Positions 10,701 through 22,990 of a stretch of DNA of 64,000 nt are shown piece by piece. The position numbers and the translations under genes were made by a program. The notes below the pieces were generated by a model that was not told where the DNA came from, did no database searches, and saw only the letters and a program-made list of their open reading frames with translations. How positions within the stretch are numbered: position 1 is the first letter of the stretch; each line of letters starts with the position of its first letter. This DNA comes from Rehmannia glutinosa (lineage: Eukaryota > Streptophyta > Magnoliopsida > Lamiales > Orobanchaceae), in contig JABTTQ020001508.1 in assembly GCA_016081115.2 (NCBI GenBank), positions 124,001-188,000 on the forward strand, in the 5' to 3' direction.

Positions 10701-12520
10701 ATGGCTATTTTTGAACCACTCCCATTGGATCGATTTCTAGTTTGTGTTACGGAGGACCCTCCTGGTCCTCCATCGTCTTTGCTCGTGAAGGATTCTTGAC
10801 TCGTGCGGTGCTTGCTGCATTTGCAACTCTTCCGTGGGCAGCAGCATTCTCTAGTTCCTCGTCACCGTCGGAGAAGACATCAAGGAGAGGATGTGTGTGT
10901 TACGTGGTGCGGAGATAGGGCGGATGCTTGCCTTCTCACGTGCTTCGGCTTCTTCAGCTTGCTTTTCTCTCTCCCTGTCCTTGTAGATCTGCGGGATGTC
11001 GTGCGATTGTCTTCATCCGTAGTGGGAGCACATGAGTTAGTCCAAGGAAATTTAGCAGATTCTTCTTCTTCTTCTATGAACTCGGGCCGTTGGAACTGTT
11101 CCTTGACTTGCTCAACTTCCATTTCCTCCACTCACATGACGATTTTGGATGTCGGGTAAGGTGGAGATAGAATCATTACATCACTATCTCTGCTCCGCAA
11201 GTTCTTCTTGTGCTTGTTTGAGCTACTGTTGTGTCTTCGGGTTGCCTCTGTTGATCGCCTTGACCAGACTTGGTTGTTTTTCATCAACTACATCCGGAGA
11301 CTCTACTTCTCCATGCAGTCTCCCGTATTTGTGCTAGCCGAGTAATCGAGCGGCTGGTGGTTTCTCTGTTCGGACCTTGACGAGTCTTCTTCGTCTCTGG
11401 TTTGTACCAGGAATTTACAGTTGAGGCGGTGTCCTCTCGAGTCTTGGGCGGGGGGGTCTTTGGAGTTTGTTTCGAGGAGCCGGCCGTCTTGGCTTGTCGA
11501 TTCTCCTCCTTTTGACGATCGGAGAAGGTATTTGTGAGTCCTTCTCGCCGCCGCAGGGCGGTGACACGAGCTTCTTGGGCGGAGTGACTGCTGCTGCAGG
11601 GGGAGCATGTTTGGTTTTCTTTCTTTGCAGGGCAAAGGCATTCTTCTTGGCATTGCAGCAGGGCGACTTTCTTCTTTGGAGAGGAAGCAGTTGTATCTTT
11701 GGGTCGGTGATTCCCCCTCACGGTGTCGGCTCTCTTGGCGTAAGCTCTCTTCTCATGCGCCGAGAGAGGTTTGCTCTGAACATCCTCTTGTTAACATGGA
11801 AAGCCTTTCCATTTCTAAGAGGACTCCTTTCACCTCCATTAGCCGCCAATCACCAGGCCATATCCGGGGATCCTCCAAATGTGCCATCTTCTTTGAAGGA
11901 CTTGTTCCCACGTTTCGGGCAGAGTCTGCTTTGTAGACAAACTCGGCCCGGTTTATCTTCTTTTTTTCTTCGATGATTGCAGCCATTACAATCGGCTTTG
12001 CCTTTGTGATTGGTCAAAGCGCCAAATTTGATGTCGATACATTTGGCAACTATGTCCAACAACTTGTGATAATCCTCCTTCAGAGATCTCTTGTTTTGTG
12101 TATATTATTTTATCAAAGCAAAGTCGGACTTGGCTATTTCTTTCCAAAGGCCACCAAGTTTACATCAGCTTCTTTGATCTCGGATGCTCCTCTCCGGGTA
12201 GTAAGCAATATTCAGCCAAATCCTTGGCGGTGATAGTCACCGCTTTCCGTGAGCAGATGACTTGATTCCTTCATCGTGAATCTCGGCATTCACGTAGAAT
12301 TGTGCGACCTCCTCCACATAGGTCATCGGATATTCTAGCGTTAGAAAGCGATTTTAATCCGGACGTTTCCAACTTCCCAACGATTTTCTTCACCAGGGTG
12401 TCGTCGGACCCCTCGCTTCACCATTCCGTCGAAATCCACCGTCGAACCGGTGTGGATTTGCTTTCCTAACTTGGTAAAGTCATAAGTTGGTGCCATTTCT
12501 CGGGATTATATCAAGGAAAA
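7742..12520 (-). pseudogene. Env-like region downstream of pol in the SIRE-like element, degenerate
   Basis: On the minus strand a plausible start MAPTYDFTKLGKQIHTGST lies near 12497. It is followed, in shifting frames, by PMTYVEEVAQFYVNAEI (about 12320) and TITAKDLAEYCLLPG (about 12230). The later part is rich in Ser, Pro, Lys, Arg and Glu, with heptad-like charged stretches near 8027-8215 and 8972-9268. Position after RNase H and low-complexity charged content fit the env-like ORF of SIRE-type elements; similarity to viral Env proteins is not shown. No segment is open beyond about 145 codons. The many open frames on both strands from 8000 to 12000 are by-products of high GC in this decayed region. 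Confidence 0.55.
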
Positions 12521-13096
12521 ACTCGAGAGATTGATTTGAAAGTTGATAGGGTTTCGAGAGTATTTTTGCCTTTGCTTTTGAGAGAAAGAGATGAACAGTT
12601 TTAGAAGTGAGAGAGAAACGGACAAAAATGGTTTAAATATGGTTTATGAAAGGGCGTGCGGGCGGTTTTGAATTGTGATCGAAATCAACGGCTTGGATTT
12701 CGACGCCTATTGAGCATTTCACGTCTCGTATTTAATGCGGCAAAGCATTTATATCCAATCATAAGCTTGGTGTGCGGCTTTATATCCCGTACACATCATC
12801 ATTATTTGATGTGTTCCTTAAAACATTCCGCTAAGTCAAAACGATTTTGCGTTTTTGTCACTTTGCTCATAAGTTGTTCATTTTATCTCTTAGCCGATTT
12901 AACTCTACTCCTCTGAGTTCTCTTAGCGACTCGGCTATCGGTGACTCGGTAGTATTTGTCTTTCCGATCTGGTGATTAATCGAGTGATTTACTTTTCTCC
13001 TTTTGCCCCTTTTCTCGTTCCATTTCTCTTCTTTAATTGCCCGAGTGTCGCCGTTCAATTAATCCCAACTCATGTTTGAGTTCTTCAAATCTTGAC
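12521..13096. other. Spacer between env-like region and pol of the SIRE-like element
   Basis: I see no conserved coding segment. A TATA-like run (about 12630-12640) lies here but is not convincing as a promoter. Confidence 0.4.
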
Positions 13097-13512
13097 TCAC
13101 ATAATGGGTTTTGTGAAGATATCGGCTAGTTGTTTATCGGTTGAGATATATTCCAGGATGATGTCCTTCTTTTCAACATGGTCTCTTATGAAGTGATATC
13201 CGACATCAATATGTTTTGTTCTTGAGTGCAACACGGGATTTTGAGTGATAGCTATTGCACTTGTGTTATCACACATGATTGGAATTTCTTTTTCTTCCAC
13301 TTCATAGTCTCTCATTCTTTGTCTCATCCATAGGACTTGGGCACAACAGCCCATTTGCGATATGTATTTTGCCTCACGTTTGTAGAGGTGGCTATTGAGT
13401 TTTGCTTCTTGCTAAACCAGGAAATTAGTCTGTTTCCTAGCATTTGACATGTGCCTGAAGTGCTCTTCTGTCCACTCTGCATCCAAAGATAGTCGAGAAT
13501 CTGAATAGCCAA
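13097..13512 (-). pseudogene. Copia RNase H (SIRE-like element)
   Basis: The minus-strand frame 13354-13097 ends the pol polyprotein. It has CDNTSAIAITQNPVLHSRTK and HIDVGYHFIRDHVE, then STDKQLADIFTKP, all hallmarks of the Copia RNase H C-terminus. The upstream part in another frame (13512-13324) holds the SGQKSTSGTCQMLGNRLISW segment. Copia RNase H degrades the RNA strand during reverse transcription. The join between the two frames is broken, so this is a relic. Confidence 0.88.
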
Positions 13513-14779
13513 TTAGCTTGAATCCACCTTCCTTTGGATACCATAGGCCTCTTTTCGCTTCCTTTCGGGTATCTCAATATTCTCTTATTTCTTTGTCATG
13601 TGGCTCTCTTTTGGAGCAGATTGAAATCTTGCACATACACCTACAACAAAGGTGATGTCGGCTGCTATTTGTGAGATAGAGCAATGATCCAATAAGTGCT
13701 CTATATCTTGTTTGATCTCTGGGCTTGCCATCCTGCATCCATGTCCATTTTTTGACCGATGTGTTCATTGGTATTTTCGGAAGACTTCTCCTCCATACCA
13801 AACTTCTTCATTAAATCTCGGTGTATTTTGTTTGACTTATGAAGGTCCCATCCTTCACCATTTGTTTCACTTGAAGTCCAAGGAAGAATGTCGGCTCTCC
13901 CATCATGCTCATTTCAAATTTGCTTTGCATGAGGTTTGAAAATTTTTCACACTCTTTGTTAGGGGATCCAAAAATGATGTCATCCACATATATTTGAACA
14001 AGCAAGATACTCTTCTTGTCTTGAATTACGAAAAGTGTTCTATCTACTTTTCCTTTTGTGAATCCATTTTCGAGTTAGAAATTGTGACAGTATCATACCA
14101 AGCTCCGGGTGCCTGTTTCAATCCATACAGGGCTTTCTTGAGTTTGTATACCTTGTCTCCAAGAGTCTTCGCTCAAATCCTCGGAGGTTGTTCAACATAC
14201 ACTTCTTCTTCTAATAAACCATTTAGGAATGCACTTTTTACATCCATCGATATACAATGAAATTCTTGTGAGTGCATAGGCAAGAAACATCCTTATAGCT
14301 TCCAATCTTGCTACGAGGGCAAATGTTTCATCAAAATCTATCCCTTCTTCTTGGCAATATCCTTTGGCTACTAGTCTTGCTTTGTTTCTTACCACAGAGC
14401 CTTCCTCGTTCATTTTATTTCGAATACCCATTTGGTGCCAATAACATTTTGATGCATGGTCTTTGCACTAATTCCCACACTTTATTTCTTTCAAAGCGAT
14501 TGACTCTTCTTGCATAGCTTGAATCCAATGTGTGTCATCCAATGCTTGTGACACATCTTTTGGCTCTATTTGCGAGATGAAGCATGTGAACATAGCTTCT
14601 TGTTGAGTTCGGATCTTGTTTTGACACCTTCTCTTATATCTCCAATGACAAGTTCTCGTGGATGGTCTCTCAACCATCTTACATCGAGGTTGGAGTAAGT
14701 TATTTGGATTGATCGACGACTTGTGTTGTGTTGGTGTCACTCTCGTTATCACGTTATCGCCAAATTGCAAATTTTCCAT
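13513..14779 (-). pseudogene. Copia reverse transcriptase (SIRE-like element)
   Basis: Reading on the minus strand, VVRNKARLVAKGYCQEEGID and DETFALVARLEAIRM (about 14400-14250) form the N-terminal fingers/palm segment. QIYVDDIIFGSPN (about 14000-13960) carries the intact YVDD catalytic motif, followed by MMGEPTFFLGLQVKQ (about 13910-13860). The region 14779-14468 is the spacer before the reverse transcriptase. At least four frame breaks separate these blocks. Confidence 0.9.
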
Positions 14780-14899
14780 TTGTTTTTGAGATTTGACTAT
14801 CTCATCTTCTTCGAATTGATAATTCGACTTGACAAAGATAGGGACTCTTACGTATGGTTGGATGATTGAACTTATCGGTGACTCTTCAATGTCTTCTCC

Positions 14900-15700
14900 A
14901 TTTACATTTGGCTCATCGAATACTACATGAATGGATTCTTACGTAACCATAGTTCTTTTGTTGAGTATTTCAGAGGCTTTGCTTTTCGGTGAGTATCCTA
15001 AGAAGATACCTTCATCGGCTTTAGCATCAAAAGCCTTTAGATTGTCTTTGCCGTTGTTGTGGATGAAGCATTTACATCCAAATATCCGAAATATGAGACA
15101 TTTGGTTTTCTTCGATCCGGATCTCATAGGAGTCTTTGTCAATTTGTCTATTTATCATACATCTGTTTTGGGTGTAGCAAAGTGTGTTGTTGATTGCTTC
15201 ACCCAAAATCTTTTTGGTAACCTTGCTTTAGCTAACATGGTCCTTGCCGCTTCTTTGAGGGTTCTTTCCTTCTTTCTCGCAACTCCATTCTGTTTGTGGA
15301 GTCCTAGCTTGATAGTTCATGACCAATACCATTCTCAATACAATCTTGAGTTATTATTCCATTGACAAACTCGGTTCCTCTATCTGATCTTATTTTGATA
15401 ATGGTTTGACTCTTCTCATTTTGAATCATCTTCATCAATTTGTGGTAGTTTTTGTAGAGTTTCTTTCTTCTTGCACATGAATATTGTCCATGTATATCTT
15501 GAGTAGTCATCTACTACCACCAAGGTGTATTTGTTTCCACTTATCTTTTGGTGGTTCCACCTTTGGGCCAAATAGATCCATATGAAGCGATGATCAATAT
15601 TCTTGTTGAGGATGGGCATGTCTTTTCCTTGAATGACGACTTGATTTGTTTTCCCTTCCGACATGCATCACATATACTCTCCTTCTTGTACGAGTCCGGA
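14900..15700 (-). pseudogene. Copia integrase core (SIRE-like element)
   Basis: The minus strand gives KYTLVVVDDYSRYTW (about 15540-15490), IKIRSDRGTEFVNG (about 15400-15355) and, after a gap, ARTMLAKAR-type text (about 15250-15230) and FGCKCFIHNNGKDNL with FDAKADEGIFLGYSPKSKA (15100-14985). These give the first Asp (VDDYSR) and second Asp (SDRGTEF) of the DDE integrase and its C-terminal conserved box. The frames are broken. Confidence 0.88.
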
Positions 15701-16530
15701 AGTCCTTCTACAAGATGACTTCTTGCCGAGCTTGTTAATTGTTTTGAAATTCAGGTGACTCGGCTTTTTGTGCCACATGACCAACTTGATTCAATTTGTA
15801 CTCTTTGCTAGTAGACATGTCTTTGGGTGTTGCGATTGACCAATCCACTACATACATATTTTTTGCCTACATCCTTGCAAAGACCACTTCATTTGATTCA
15901 ATATCTTTGATTTGGCATATACCCATGTTGAATCCAACATTGTAGCCCTTGTCACGAGCCGATCGATACTCGATAAATTGAAGTTGAGTCCTTCAACATA
16001 TGCAACATCTGTGATTTCTAATCCATTCCTCTTGATGGATCCAATGCCTCTTATTTCACCGGAGCTTCATTTCCTCCAAATATGACTTTTGCTCCTTTGA
16101 CTTCCTTGAATTTTGACAAATTTCTCTTATTTCTGTCATATGTCCGGGGAAGCCACTATCCATGTACCAGGTTCCTTGGCACTCGGTTGTTCCTTGAACC
16201 GCAATCAAGGAAATTAAGTTTTAGGTACCCATACTTATCCAGGTCTGAGGGGTTAGAGTTGTAAGATGATCCAACCAACCTATAGCCAAATGATTTGACT
16301 CTAAGGGGTTGCCATCTATCGTGCCATAATCATAATTAATTCGCAAATTGCTTGGGGATTCTAGGTTCATACAAAAGTGTCTCTTTTGTCAGTATACTGC
16401 ATATGTGTTTTAGCAATTGCCTTCCTTGGCCAGGTAATTGTGGTGTTTTCGAGTGTAGTGCCTAGGTGCATGTGTGTCTTTGATAAAAGCTCTTATACTT
16501 TTGGAATGGCCTTTCTTTGAGTTTCTGGCC
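15701..16530 (-). pseudogene. Copia protease and pre-integrase zinc region (SIRE-like element)
   Basis: On the minus strand WYMDSGFPGHMTEIREICQN (about 16175-16115) is the Copia retropepsin active site, with the DSG triad present. Downstream toward 15700 lie decayed pre-integrase HHCC-like sequences. No open frame spans the domain. Confidence 0.75.
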
Positions 16531-18513
16531 TTTGCCATTTGGGCTTATATTCCATAAGTCTATCTTTGATAGTTCACATTATTCCAATCGGCTTGGCTTG
16601 GATATTTTCTACCATTCCCATCATATGTATTTCTTTTATGGATTTTTGGGGTTTTGGTAGCTCGCTTCCTTTTACAGAGTATTTTTTTAGGAGTTTCTTT
16701 GAGGACTCGGTGAACCTCTTCTCGTTGTCTTTCAAAGCACACTCAATGGTTGTTTTCCTTTTCCTTTGTAACCAAGGCCGGTTTGCTTAGTATTGTGCTT
16801 TGGAGTGAACGTGTGTGCACCATTTAGAGTTTTGGATTTTTTGATTCTTCATGACTTGAAGATCCTTTTTCCAAAATTACTCTTGAGGTTTGACATGGCA
16901 CAGAGGAGTTAAATCCTAAGCCTGTCTTGTCTCCACATTCTCTTTGACTCATGATAAGATCATCCAATGATTTAGATGCCTTAGTAAATGAGGCAATGAC
17001 ATTCTTGAGGTCATTCTCCTCTTTTCTATAGCGAGTAATTTTTGCTACTAATTTAGCATTTTCGACCTTTAAACTTTCATTTTCAACGACTATTTGACTT
17101 AGAGTTCTCGGCTCCTTAGTCGACTTTGAGTTTTGACTTTTGAGTAGGTTGTTTTCCTCATTCAATAGTGTGTGTGAGGATTTGATGTGTTCAAAATCTT
17201 TCATCATTTTGCTTAATGAATCATAAAGATCGTAGGTGATGAAGTGAGTGTGTCACGATCACTATCACTAGTCCGAGTTTGTTGAGTTAGATTGTACCTC
17301 ATCTTCTTGATCTTGTTCTTTGGCCATCAAGCGATTAGGGCTTCTTCTTCGAGTCACTTGAATAGTCGGCTTCTTTGCTTCTCGAATCATTGTCTCCCTT
17401 GACTTGGATGTTTCGATCTGCGGCCATCATTGCCTTTTTCCTTTCTTGTCTTCTTTCTCTCGAAGATCTTTCTTTCTTCTTCATCTCTACTTGTTGACTA
17501 CGGGATATGAGCGATCAATGGCATAGTGACCTGGTTGTCTCTGAGTTCCAACATAGATATTCAGCTTTTTGATCACTCTTTCTATTCTTGAGTTGTCACC
17601 CTTTGATACTCAACTTTTTGATGATCATTCTCTTGGTTGCCTGTCTTCCCTTGATTTGGAGGGAGCGAGTGTCTTCGGAAGATTCACCCTTTCCTCTCTT
17701 GTAGTTCTTGTTAAAGAACTTGTTAAATCTTTTAACCATCGGGGCTATTTCTTCCAGGTCAATGACCTCTTTGACCTCGGCTCTCTTCCCATCTTTAACA
17801 ATTAGAAAATTTGTTTTGGGTGCAAATTGTCTCTTCCTGGTCTTTTCTTCTCGGCTCAAACTCGTAGGCTTTGAGGTCCGAGAATAACTCATGATTGGAC
17901 GTCTTTGATAGGTCCATGGAGTGTCTCGGTGCCATGACCTTCATTTCCCATTGGTGGAAGACTTTTAGGATCTTCACACATTTCTTCGTGTATATTCCTT
18001 TCCAAGTGTAAACTGACTCATTTGTGATTTACGTGAACCGAGGGCGTCTAGTTGATCCAGGTTCTCTCCTCGAGATCATTTTGAAATTTTCAAATTTTTG
18101 TCTCGCCTTTGATAATTTGTTTTCTTTGATTTGCTTTCGAGCCTTCACAAATCAATGTCAACTTGTCCTGATTTCCTTAGCCGTTTTGCAAGATTTGACT
18201 TTATTGAACATGGCTTTGTCAAGGTTTTGTAAAGGATGTCCTTGGCTACATTGTCCAGGTTGTATCTTTTTTGTCATCATTTGTCCACTCGGTTCTTGGT
18301 TTTTCAACCATGCAGTCCGGGAGCAAGATCTTCTTCTCCTTCACCGCAACTCTTCGTACGAGTTGTGTTCACCTTTAATATTTGCAGAGGCCCATCTTCT
18401 ATCACTATCCACATCTCATCATATAATCTTTGATAGATGAGCCGCATACGAATTTTCCAATCATCAAATTCTTCAATAGTGAACATAGGGATGCGTGTCA
18501 AATTTGCTTCCAT
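16531..18513 (-). pseudogene. Copia gag (SIRE-like element)
   Basis: The start is ATG at 18513 on the minus strand, with MEANLTRIPMFTIEEFDDWK and an IRMRLIYQRLYDEMW stretch, the usual N-terminus of this Copia gag type. The middle (17892-17596) is basic and includes FNKFFNKNYKRG. Near 17540-17500 a relic zinc knuckle keeps PGHYAID but has lost its cysteines. The segment 17207-16824 is a leucine/asparagine-rich coiled coil (ENESLKVENAKLVAKI) ending SQRECGDKTGLGF. Several stops are present. Confidence 0.85.
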
Positions 18514-18622
18514 GATAATGACTTTTAATAAAAAGAGTTTTGAAGGTTTAAGTACTAAAGCGGACTTTGAAAAGTTTGGAGATCTAGTTCAGTAACCGGT
18601 GCGGAGGGTTCAATGAACCAAA

Positions 18623-18636
18623 CGCTCACGATACCA
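18623..18636 (-). promoter_or_regulatory. Primer-binding site of the SIRE-like element
   Basis: On the minus strand, two bases after the LTR end (CCTACA), lies TGGTATCGTGAGCG. It resembles the initiator tRNA-Met primer site used by plant Copia elements (TGGTATCAGAGC). Confidence 0.85.
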
Positions 18637-18638
18637 CT

Positions 18639-20164
18639 TGTAGGTCCCAAGGGGTGTAAGTGTAAGGTTTAGAAGGGGGTTGAATAAACCTTGCAAATTT
18701 TCGATTTAGTCCTTTTAAATCTCTGAGTTGATTCTACTGTTTGTGTCCTTGATGGACATCGAATTAGTCACTCAGTAGAGTTAATCTCTCAATAGACTCA
18801 AATTTACATTGATGGAGTAACTCATTTGTTGGCTATAATTTAACTCAATGTGGTTTTATTTTCAGCGGAAGACTTAACACCCTTAAGTTTGATTAAGCAA
18901 GATTTTAGAGCTTGATTTAGTACTTATAAATTATCAAATGGATAGCAAATTTATCGTGAGATATAAGCGATTAAAAGTGCAAGAATTAAAGTCTTTGAAA
19001 TGTAAATGACACAATGAAATTTTTATAGAGGTTCGAAGATGGGGTAATTCTTCTACTCCTCTCTTCTCCAACTCTGGAGGAATCCACTAAGTATTGATCG
19101 GTTTACAAAGTGGTACAGTCCAGATACAAGTCTTGATCACAACAATGACTTGATCCTTTGGGACTCGGTCCGAGACGCCTTGATCACTCGGTGGCTTCTC
19201 GCGACGAACGGCCTTCTTCAGGGCGCTTTGCGCTTTGCTACTACTGACTCACTTGCTCAAACTCTTTGGATTTGATCACGAAGCCCTCCAAAAGTTTAAG
19301 ACTTGGCTCAATCCTTGAACCTTTCTACAATCCTTCCCGGAATGTAGACCCTTGTTTTCAAAGATTTCCTCTTCAAGCGATTGAAGTTCTCTTTCCTTCA
19401 CGGTGAGTGTTGGATTGATGTACTTGAAATGTAGGCTTGAGGATTGAGAATGTTTGAGTTTTTCTAATATGCTTGTTTATCTCACGCGTGTGTCATTCAT
19501 ATTCTCAAACAAACTCCTCGGCCTTTTATAGTGAACTTTCAAAAATTTGCCCGTTGAAGAGATAGGCTTATTTTTGAAAGTCACTTTGCGATCGTTGGCT
19601 TGCGATTCTTGGAATTGCCGTTTCCTCGTATGAATTGTTCTTTTCACCTTTTGAGTTCGACACGGTGTAGTGCTTCCCATTGGTTCATTCCTTTTGCACG
19701 CTTATGGGACCGAGCACTCCAAGAAAGGTGGTATGGAGATATTACTTGTTTAAGTAAATCTCTTGATTTATGTGCAACGGTTCTTTTCTGATTATCTCGA
19801 CTTGATTGCATTTCCTTGCTTTCCCAGGTGACTTAGAAGTCAGCTTCCAATCATGGATGACTCTTCTGTCACTTCAACTTGAGACTTGGCTTTTCTTGAG
19901 TTGACTTACCGATGCTCCACTGTTGCATCTCGGCCTACTTCTTGATAGAGTTCCGTCTACTCTTCTTTGCCATACTCATTTGTCTCTCGCAGAGTTTTCC
20001 TTCCGATCTTGATTGTCTTCTTGCATGTTAGGGCGTAGGCGACTTAACTCGGCTTGGCGGCTCTATTAATTACAATGCATTTTACAACAAAAATTGGGGT
20101 GCAAACTTTCTATTCTAAGTTTTACATGGCATTCATCAAAATCTAAACAATAAAATTCCTAACA
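18639..20164 (-). repeat. 5' LTR of the SIRE-like element (right copy on the plus strand)
   Basis: This 1526-bp repeat pairs with 6217-7725. It is followed directly by the right TSD ATTTG (20165-20169). It ends CTAACA on the plus strand. The differences from its partner are short clustered blocks more than single substitutions. Confidence 0.92.
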
Positions 20165-20169
20165 ATTTG

Positions 20170-21340
20170 GGTGTTGAGTGCGAAGTAATCAAGATGAGAA
20201 TGGATGATATGGAGCATGTGAATATTGAAAATATGGATTTTATGCTTTGATTTATGGATATGCAAGCCTGTGAGCTATTGAGCCTTTACTGCTTTTATTA
20301 TATGCAGACTTGTTTGTTGTTTTGAGTGTATCATTCATGCTGTTAGAATTCTAGAACTTGCTCTGGTATCTCTGTTAAAGCCACATATTGTATGCGATTT
20401 GTGAAAATAATTTAAGGCCATTTTTTGTTTAGCCTTTCAAGCTTTTGGCCTACCCAATGATATTGAATTCCCTAGTTAACCAATTTGAGTCTATTGCCTT
20501 ATTTTTGGATAGCCACATCTTCGTAACTTGATATATCTTTTGCCCTGAACTTGAGCTTATAGCATTGAGTAATTAGTGGGCTGAATGAGGTTGAACTGGA
20601 TGAAACCAATAATATAGATGATTGTGTGAGAGTTGGTTTATGGGAACAAAAGAAAAGAAAAGGAGGAAAAGAATGATAAATACTCATGAAAAAGTCGGGA
20701 AAAAAAATCGACTATATGATTGGGTTTGTCATGAATAAACTTGTAGGTTGGGTTTATAATATGATGTAAAAAAGTTTGGTTTTACCAAACAAAAAGGTTA
20801 TGAAGAACTGATGAGAAAAGGGTGGTTTGAGAAAGCATGGACTATTATTAGTTGGTGTATTTTTTATGAGTTTTGTTGATTCAAATGAGAATATGCTTAC
20901 CAGTCTATATGATCAAGTTTGAGTCACTTTATCCATATTTTCCTACCCTAACCAAAGAGCCTTCATTACAGCCAAATGACAAAGTCCTTTTTGATTCATT
21001 AATTGCATACACTTTAGTGACGGAGATTTGAGACGATTTGCAAGCTTATGGTAGTTCTTCATCATTGATATGATTTAGCGTAAACACATTCCTTATACAC
21101 GAGATGAGAGCATATACTTGATCGGTGAGAATCATAATTCAAAGCATTTGCCATGGTTAAATTGAAATGTGTTCTATATTAGAAATTTGAGGTTTGATTG
21201 ATTCATTACTTGATACCTATGGATAAGCAACATGAGTTCATGGTGTTATTCTTGATTATGCTTTTCATTCCTTCCACTTGTGTTTTGTTTGGTTTATAAA
21301 GTGTTATGGGACCATTTGTCAGTGATTCAAGTTTGGGGTT
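20170..21340 (+). other. 3' noncoding region of element A with conserved block and polypurine tract
   Basis: This stretch resumes element A after the SIRE-like insertion. It has no gene. The block from about 20920 to 21055 (GAGTCACTTTATCC, TTTTCCTACCCTAACC, CATTACA, GCAAGCTTATGG) matches in order the block at 60225-60360 of element B. The tract CAAGTTTGGGG (about 21329-21338) directly precedes the putative LTR and is read as the PPT. Confidence 0.65.
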
Positions 21341-22620
21341 TGTTCAAGTGTGAGTTTTGCATCTATTTTGGGCATGATTATGGCAATAATGGGTTGATAA
21401 ACATGCATTAACTCAAGTAAAATTGGTCGTGTTCTCATATTGTGGAAAAAATATTAAGCTTTGCTCGTTTTGTAGGAAAATAACGATGTTTGGAGCATTT
21501 TTGTGGCAAATCGTGAGCATTGCAATATAATATAAGATCGTCAAGAATAGGGCGATTATGCAAAGTATGGAGTGAATCGAGAAGAAGTCGGAAGAGTCGG
21601 GCAAGAAATGGCCACGCATGGGTAGCTTGTGCGCATAGGCACGGCCATGCCTGAGTAAGGCAACATGAATTGATGTTTGTATCGATGCATGGGTTGGTTG
21701 TGCATGTACCCACGGTCCGTGCATCTATTTGAGAGAACACGAAGAAGGTTCGACTTGGACGACGGAAACCCGTGCGCATAGGTATAACCCGTGCGTCTTT
21801 GAGGATTGAAGATTGATTGAGAGATCATCGATATCCCCGAGTTTTTCTTAATCCATTGTATTCTTATTTTCATCTAGTTTGATATGGATATGAACATTTT
21901 GTCTATGAATTATTCGTTTCCCATGTCCGGCTAAACATTTTGTGATTCTAGGGTTTGGAATTAGGTTAATTAACTCTTGTTTCATGCTTAATTTTAACTG
22001 AAGTTATTATTTGAACCCTATTCGAGTACTTTGCTTTATTACTTATTTTATCATATGGCCAATGGTTTAACATGCTTAATGTGTTGATTCATAATTCGAG
22101 AGATGAGTTTCAATACTAGATCTTGAGTACTTGACATGAATACTTTGCATGATTGAGAAATTTGTGAGTATTTGTGAGGATTGCTGATCTTATATGCTTT
22201 TGGGAGTTGTTTATCTTATGTTGAGTAGAGATGCTTGCGTATATAATTTAATCAACATATTTATTGTGTCTCGAGAGAGAGGATAAATTAATTTTGTGAT
22301 CGTCTTATAGGGAAGATAGATAATAACTTCGGCTTGATTAATCTGATAACAAGAGGGAGATTAACTGAAATCATAACCCTGGAATCCATCCATCTACTTG
22401 ATCTTTTCAATCGTAACTCTTTGCTTTGTCATTTCTATGATAAAATTTTTTCTTAGTTTTATAAAACAACAATCACATTTCGATCGCCTAAATAAAAATA
22501 GTGTTATTACAATCTCAATAGTTAGTGCATTAATTTATTAGTTTTTGTGAATCGATCTTGCTTACCCTATCTATTAATTACAATGTTCACTTGCGGTGAA
22601 GCTAAGAAATAAGGCGAACA
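21341..22620 (+). repeat. Putative 3' LTR of element A
   Basis: The block starts TGTTCAAGTG right after the polypurine tract, and a likely end is GCGAACA at 22620. Near its end the order GAATCGATC, ATGTTCACTTGCGGT matches the end of the element B LTR (AATTCGATAATT, GTGGACTTGCGGT). It contains several GCATGGG/CACGG-type motifs (21610-21800). No second copy exists in the window, so both ends are inferred. Open frames of about 100 codons at 21413-21873 are incidental. Confidence 0.55.
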
Positions 22621-22990
22621 CTCAGCCCAACCTCACATGCCCATGTGGGTCCCATATGGTCCAAAGCTTGTTTCTATTCCTGTTTCTTCTCAACTTCACA
22701 CGGACATGTCATTTTTCACGGGTATGTCACACGGCCGTGTAACGTATTTTGTCCGGTTTCTTCGTCTTTTCAATCTTTTTTTCGCACTCTTCAGTCCTAT
22801 TCGGGCCTTTCAACTGATATTTCTTTGATCAAACTCTGTTTACTATAAAAAGTTACAAGAATACGCAATATCATGCCCTTATAAGGAAACCAAGTAAAAA
22901 CACACTAAATATGCGTGCAAATGAATCAAATATAGATCATTTTAAGCTCCTAAATGCACGTATATTTTACACGCATCAATCATCAAGGTA
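22621..22990. other. Spacer with no gene
   Basis: The block is AT-rich with one palindromic CACACGGCCGTGT (about 22727-22739) of the kind seen in plant LTR flanks. Nothing else is recognisable. Confidence 0.4.

Larger units (their letters stand above)
6217..20164 (-). mobile_element. SIRE-like Ty1/copia retrotransposon, near full length, inserted in element A
   Basis: Two long direct repeats (6217-7725 and 18639-20164) begin TGTAGGTCCC and end ATTCCTAACA, and are flanked by the perfect 5-bp target duplication ATTTG (6212-6216 and 20165-20169). Read on the minus strand, the order is 5' LTR, PBS, gag, protease, integrase, reverse transcriptase, RNase H, a long env-like region, PPT and 3' LTR. 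That domain order is Copia-type, and the ~4.5 kb region after RNase H is typical of the SIRE/Maximus lineage. All frames are interrupted. Total length is about 13.9 kb. Confidence 0.93.
1220..22620 (+). mobile_element. Athila-like Ty3/gypsy retrotransposon, element A (5' truncated, split by a Copia insertion)
   Basis: The order in plus orientation is: gag remnants (1235-2890), aspartic protease (about 2900-3680), a hairpin motif (3721-3745), an ATHILA ORF1-like region (about 4515-5860), a purine tract (5983-5995), a SIRE-like insertion (6217-20164), the 3' noncoding region, a terminal polypurine tract (about 21328-21340) and a putative 3' LTR (21341-22620). There is no reverse transcriptase or integrase of its own, so the copy is either a non-autonomous type or a deleted one. 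The 5' LTR and PBS are missing; the solo LTR at 1-1219 occupies that end. Gag is clearly related to that of element B at 56.9-58.4 kb, but much more decayed. Confidence 0.8.

Noticed and set aside
8027..12233. Many overlapping open frames of 60-170 codons on both strands, the longest at 11467-11976
   Set aside because: They lie within the GC-richer env-like relic of the SIRE-like element, overlap in four or more frames, have no domains and no start context. They are composition effects and relic pieces.
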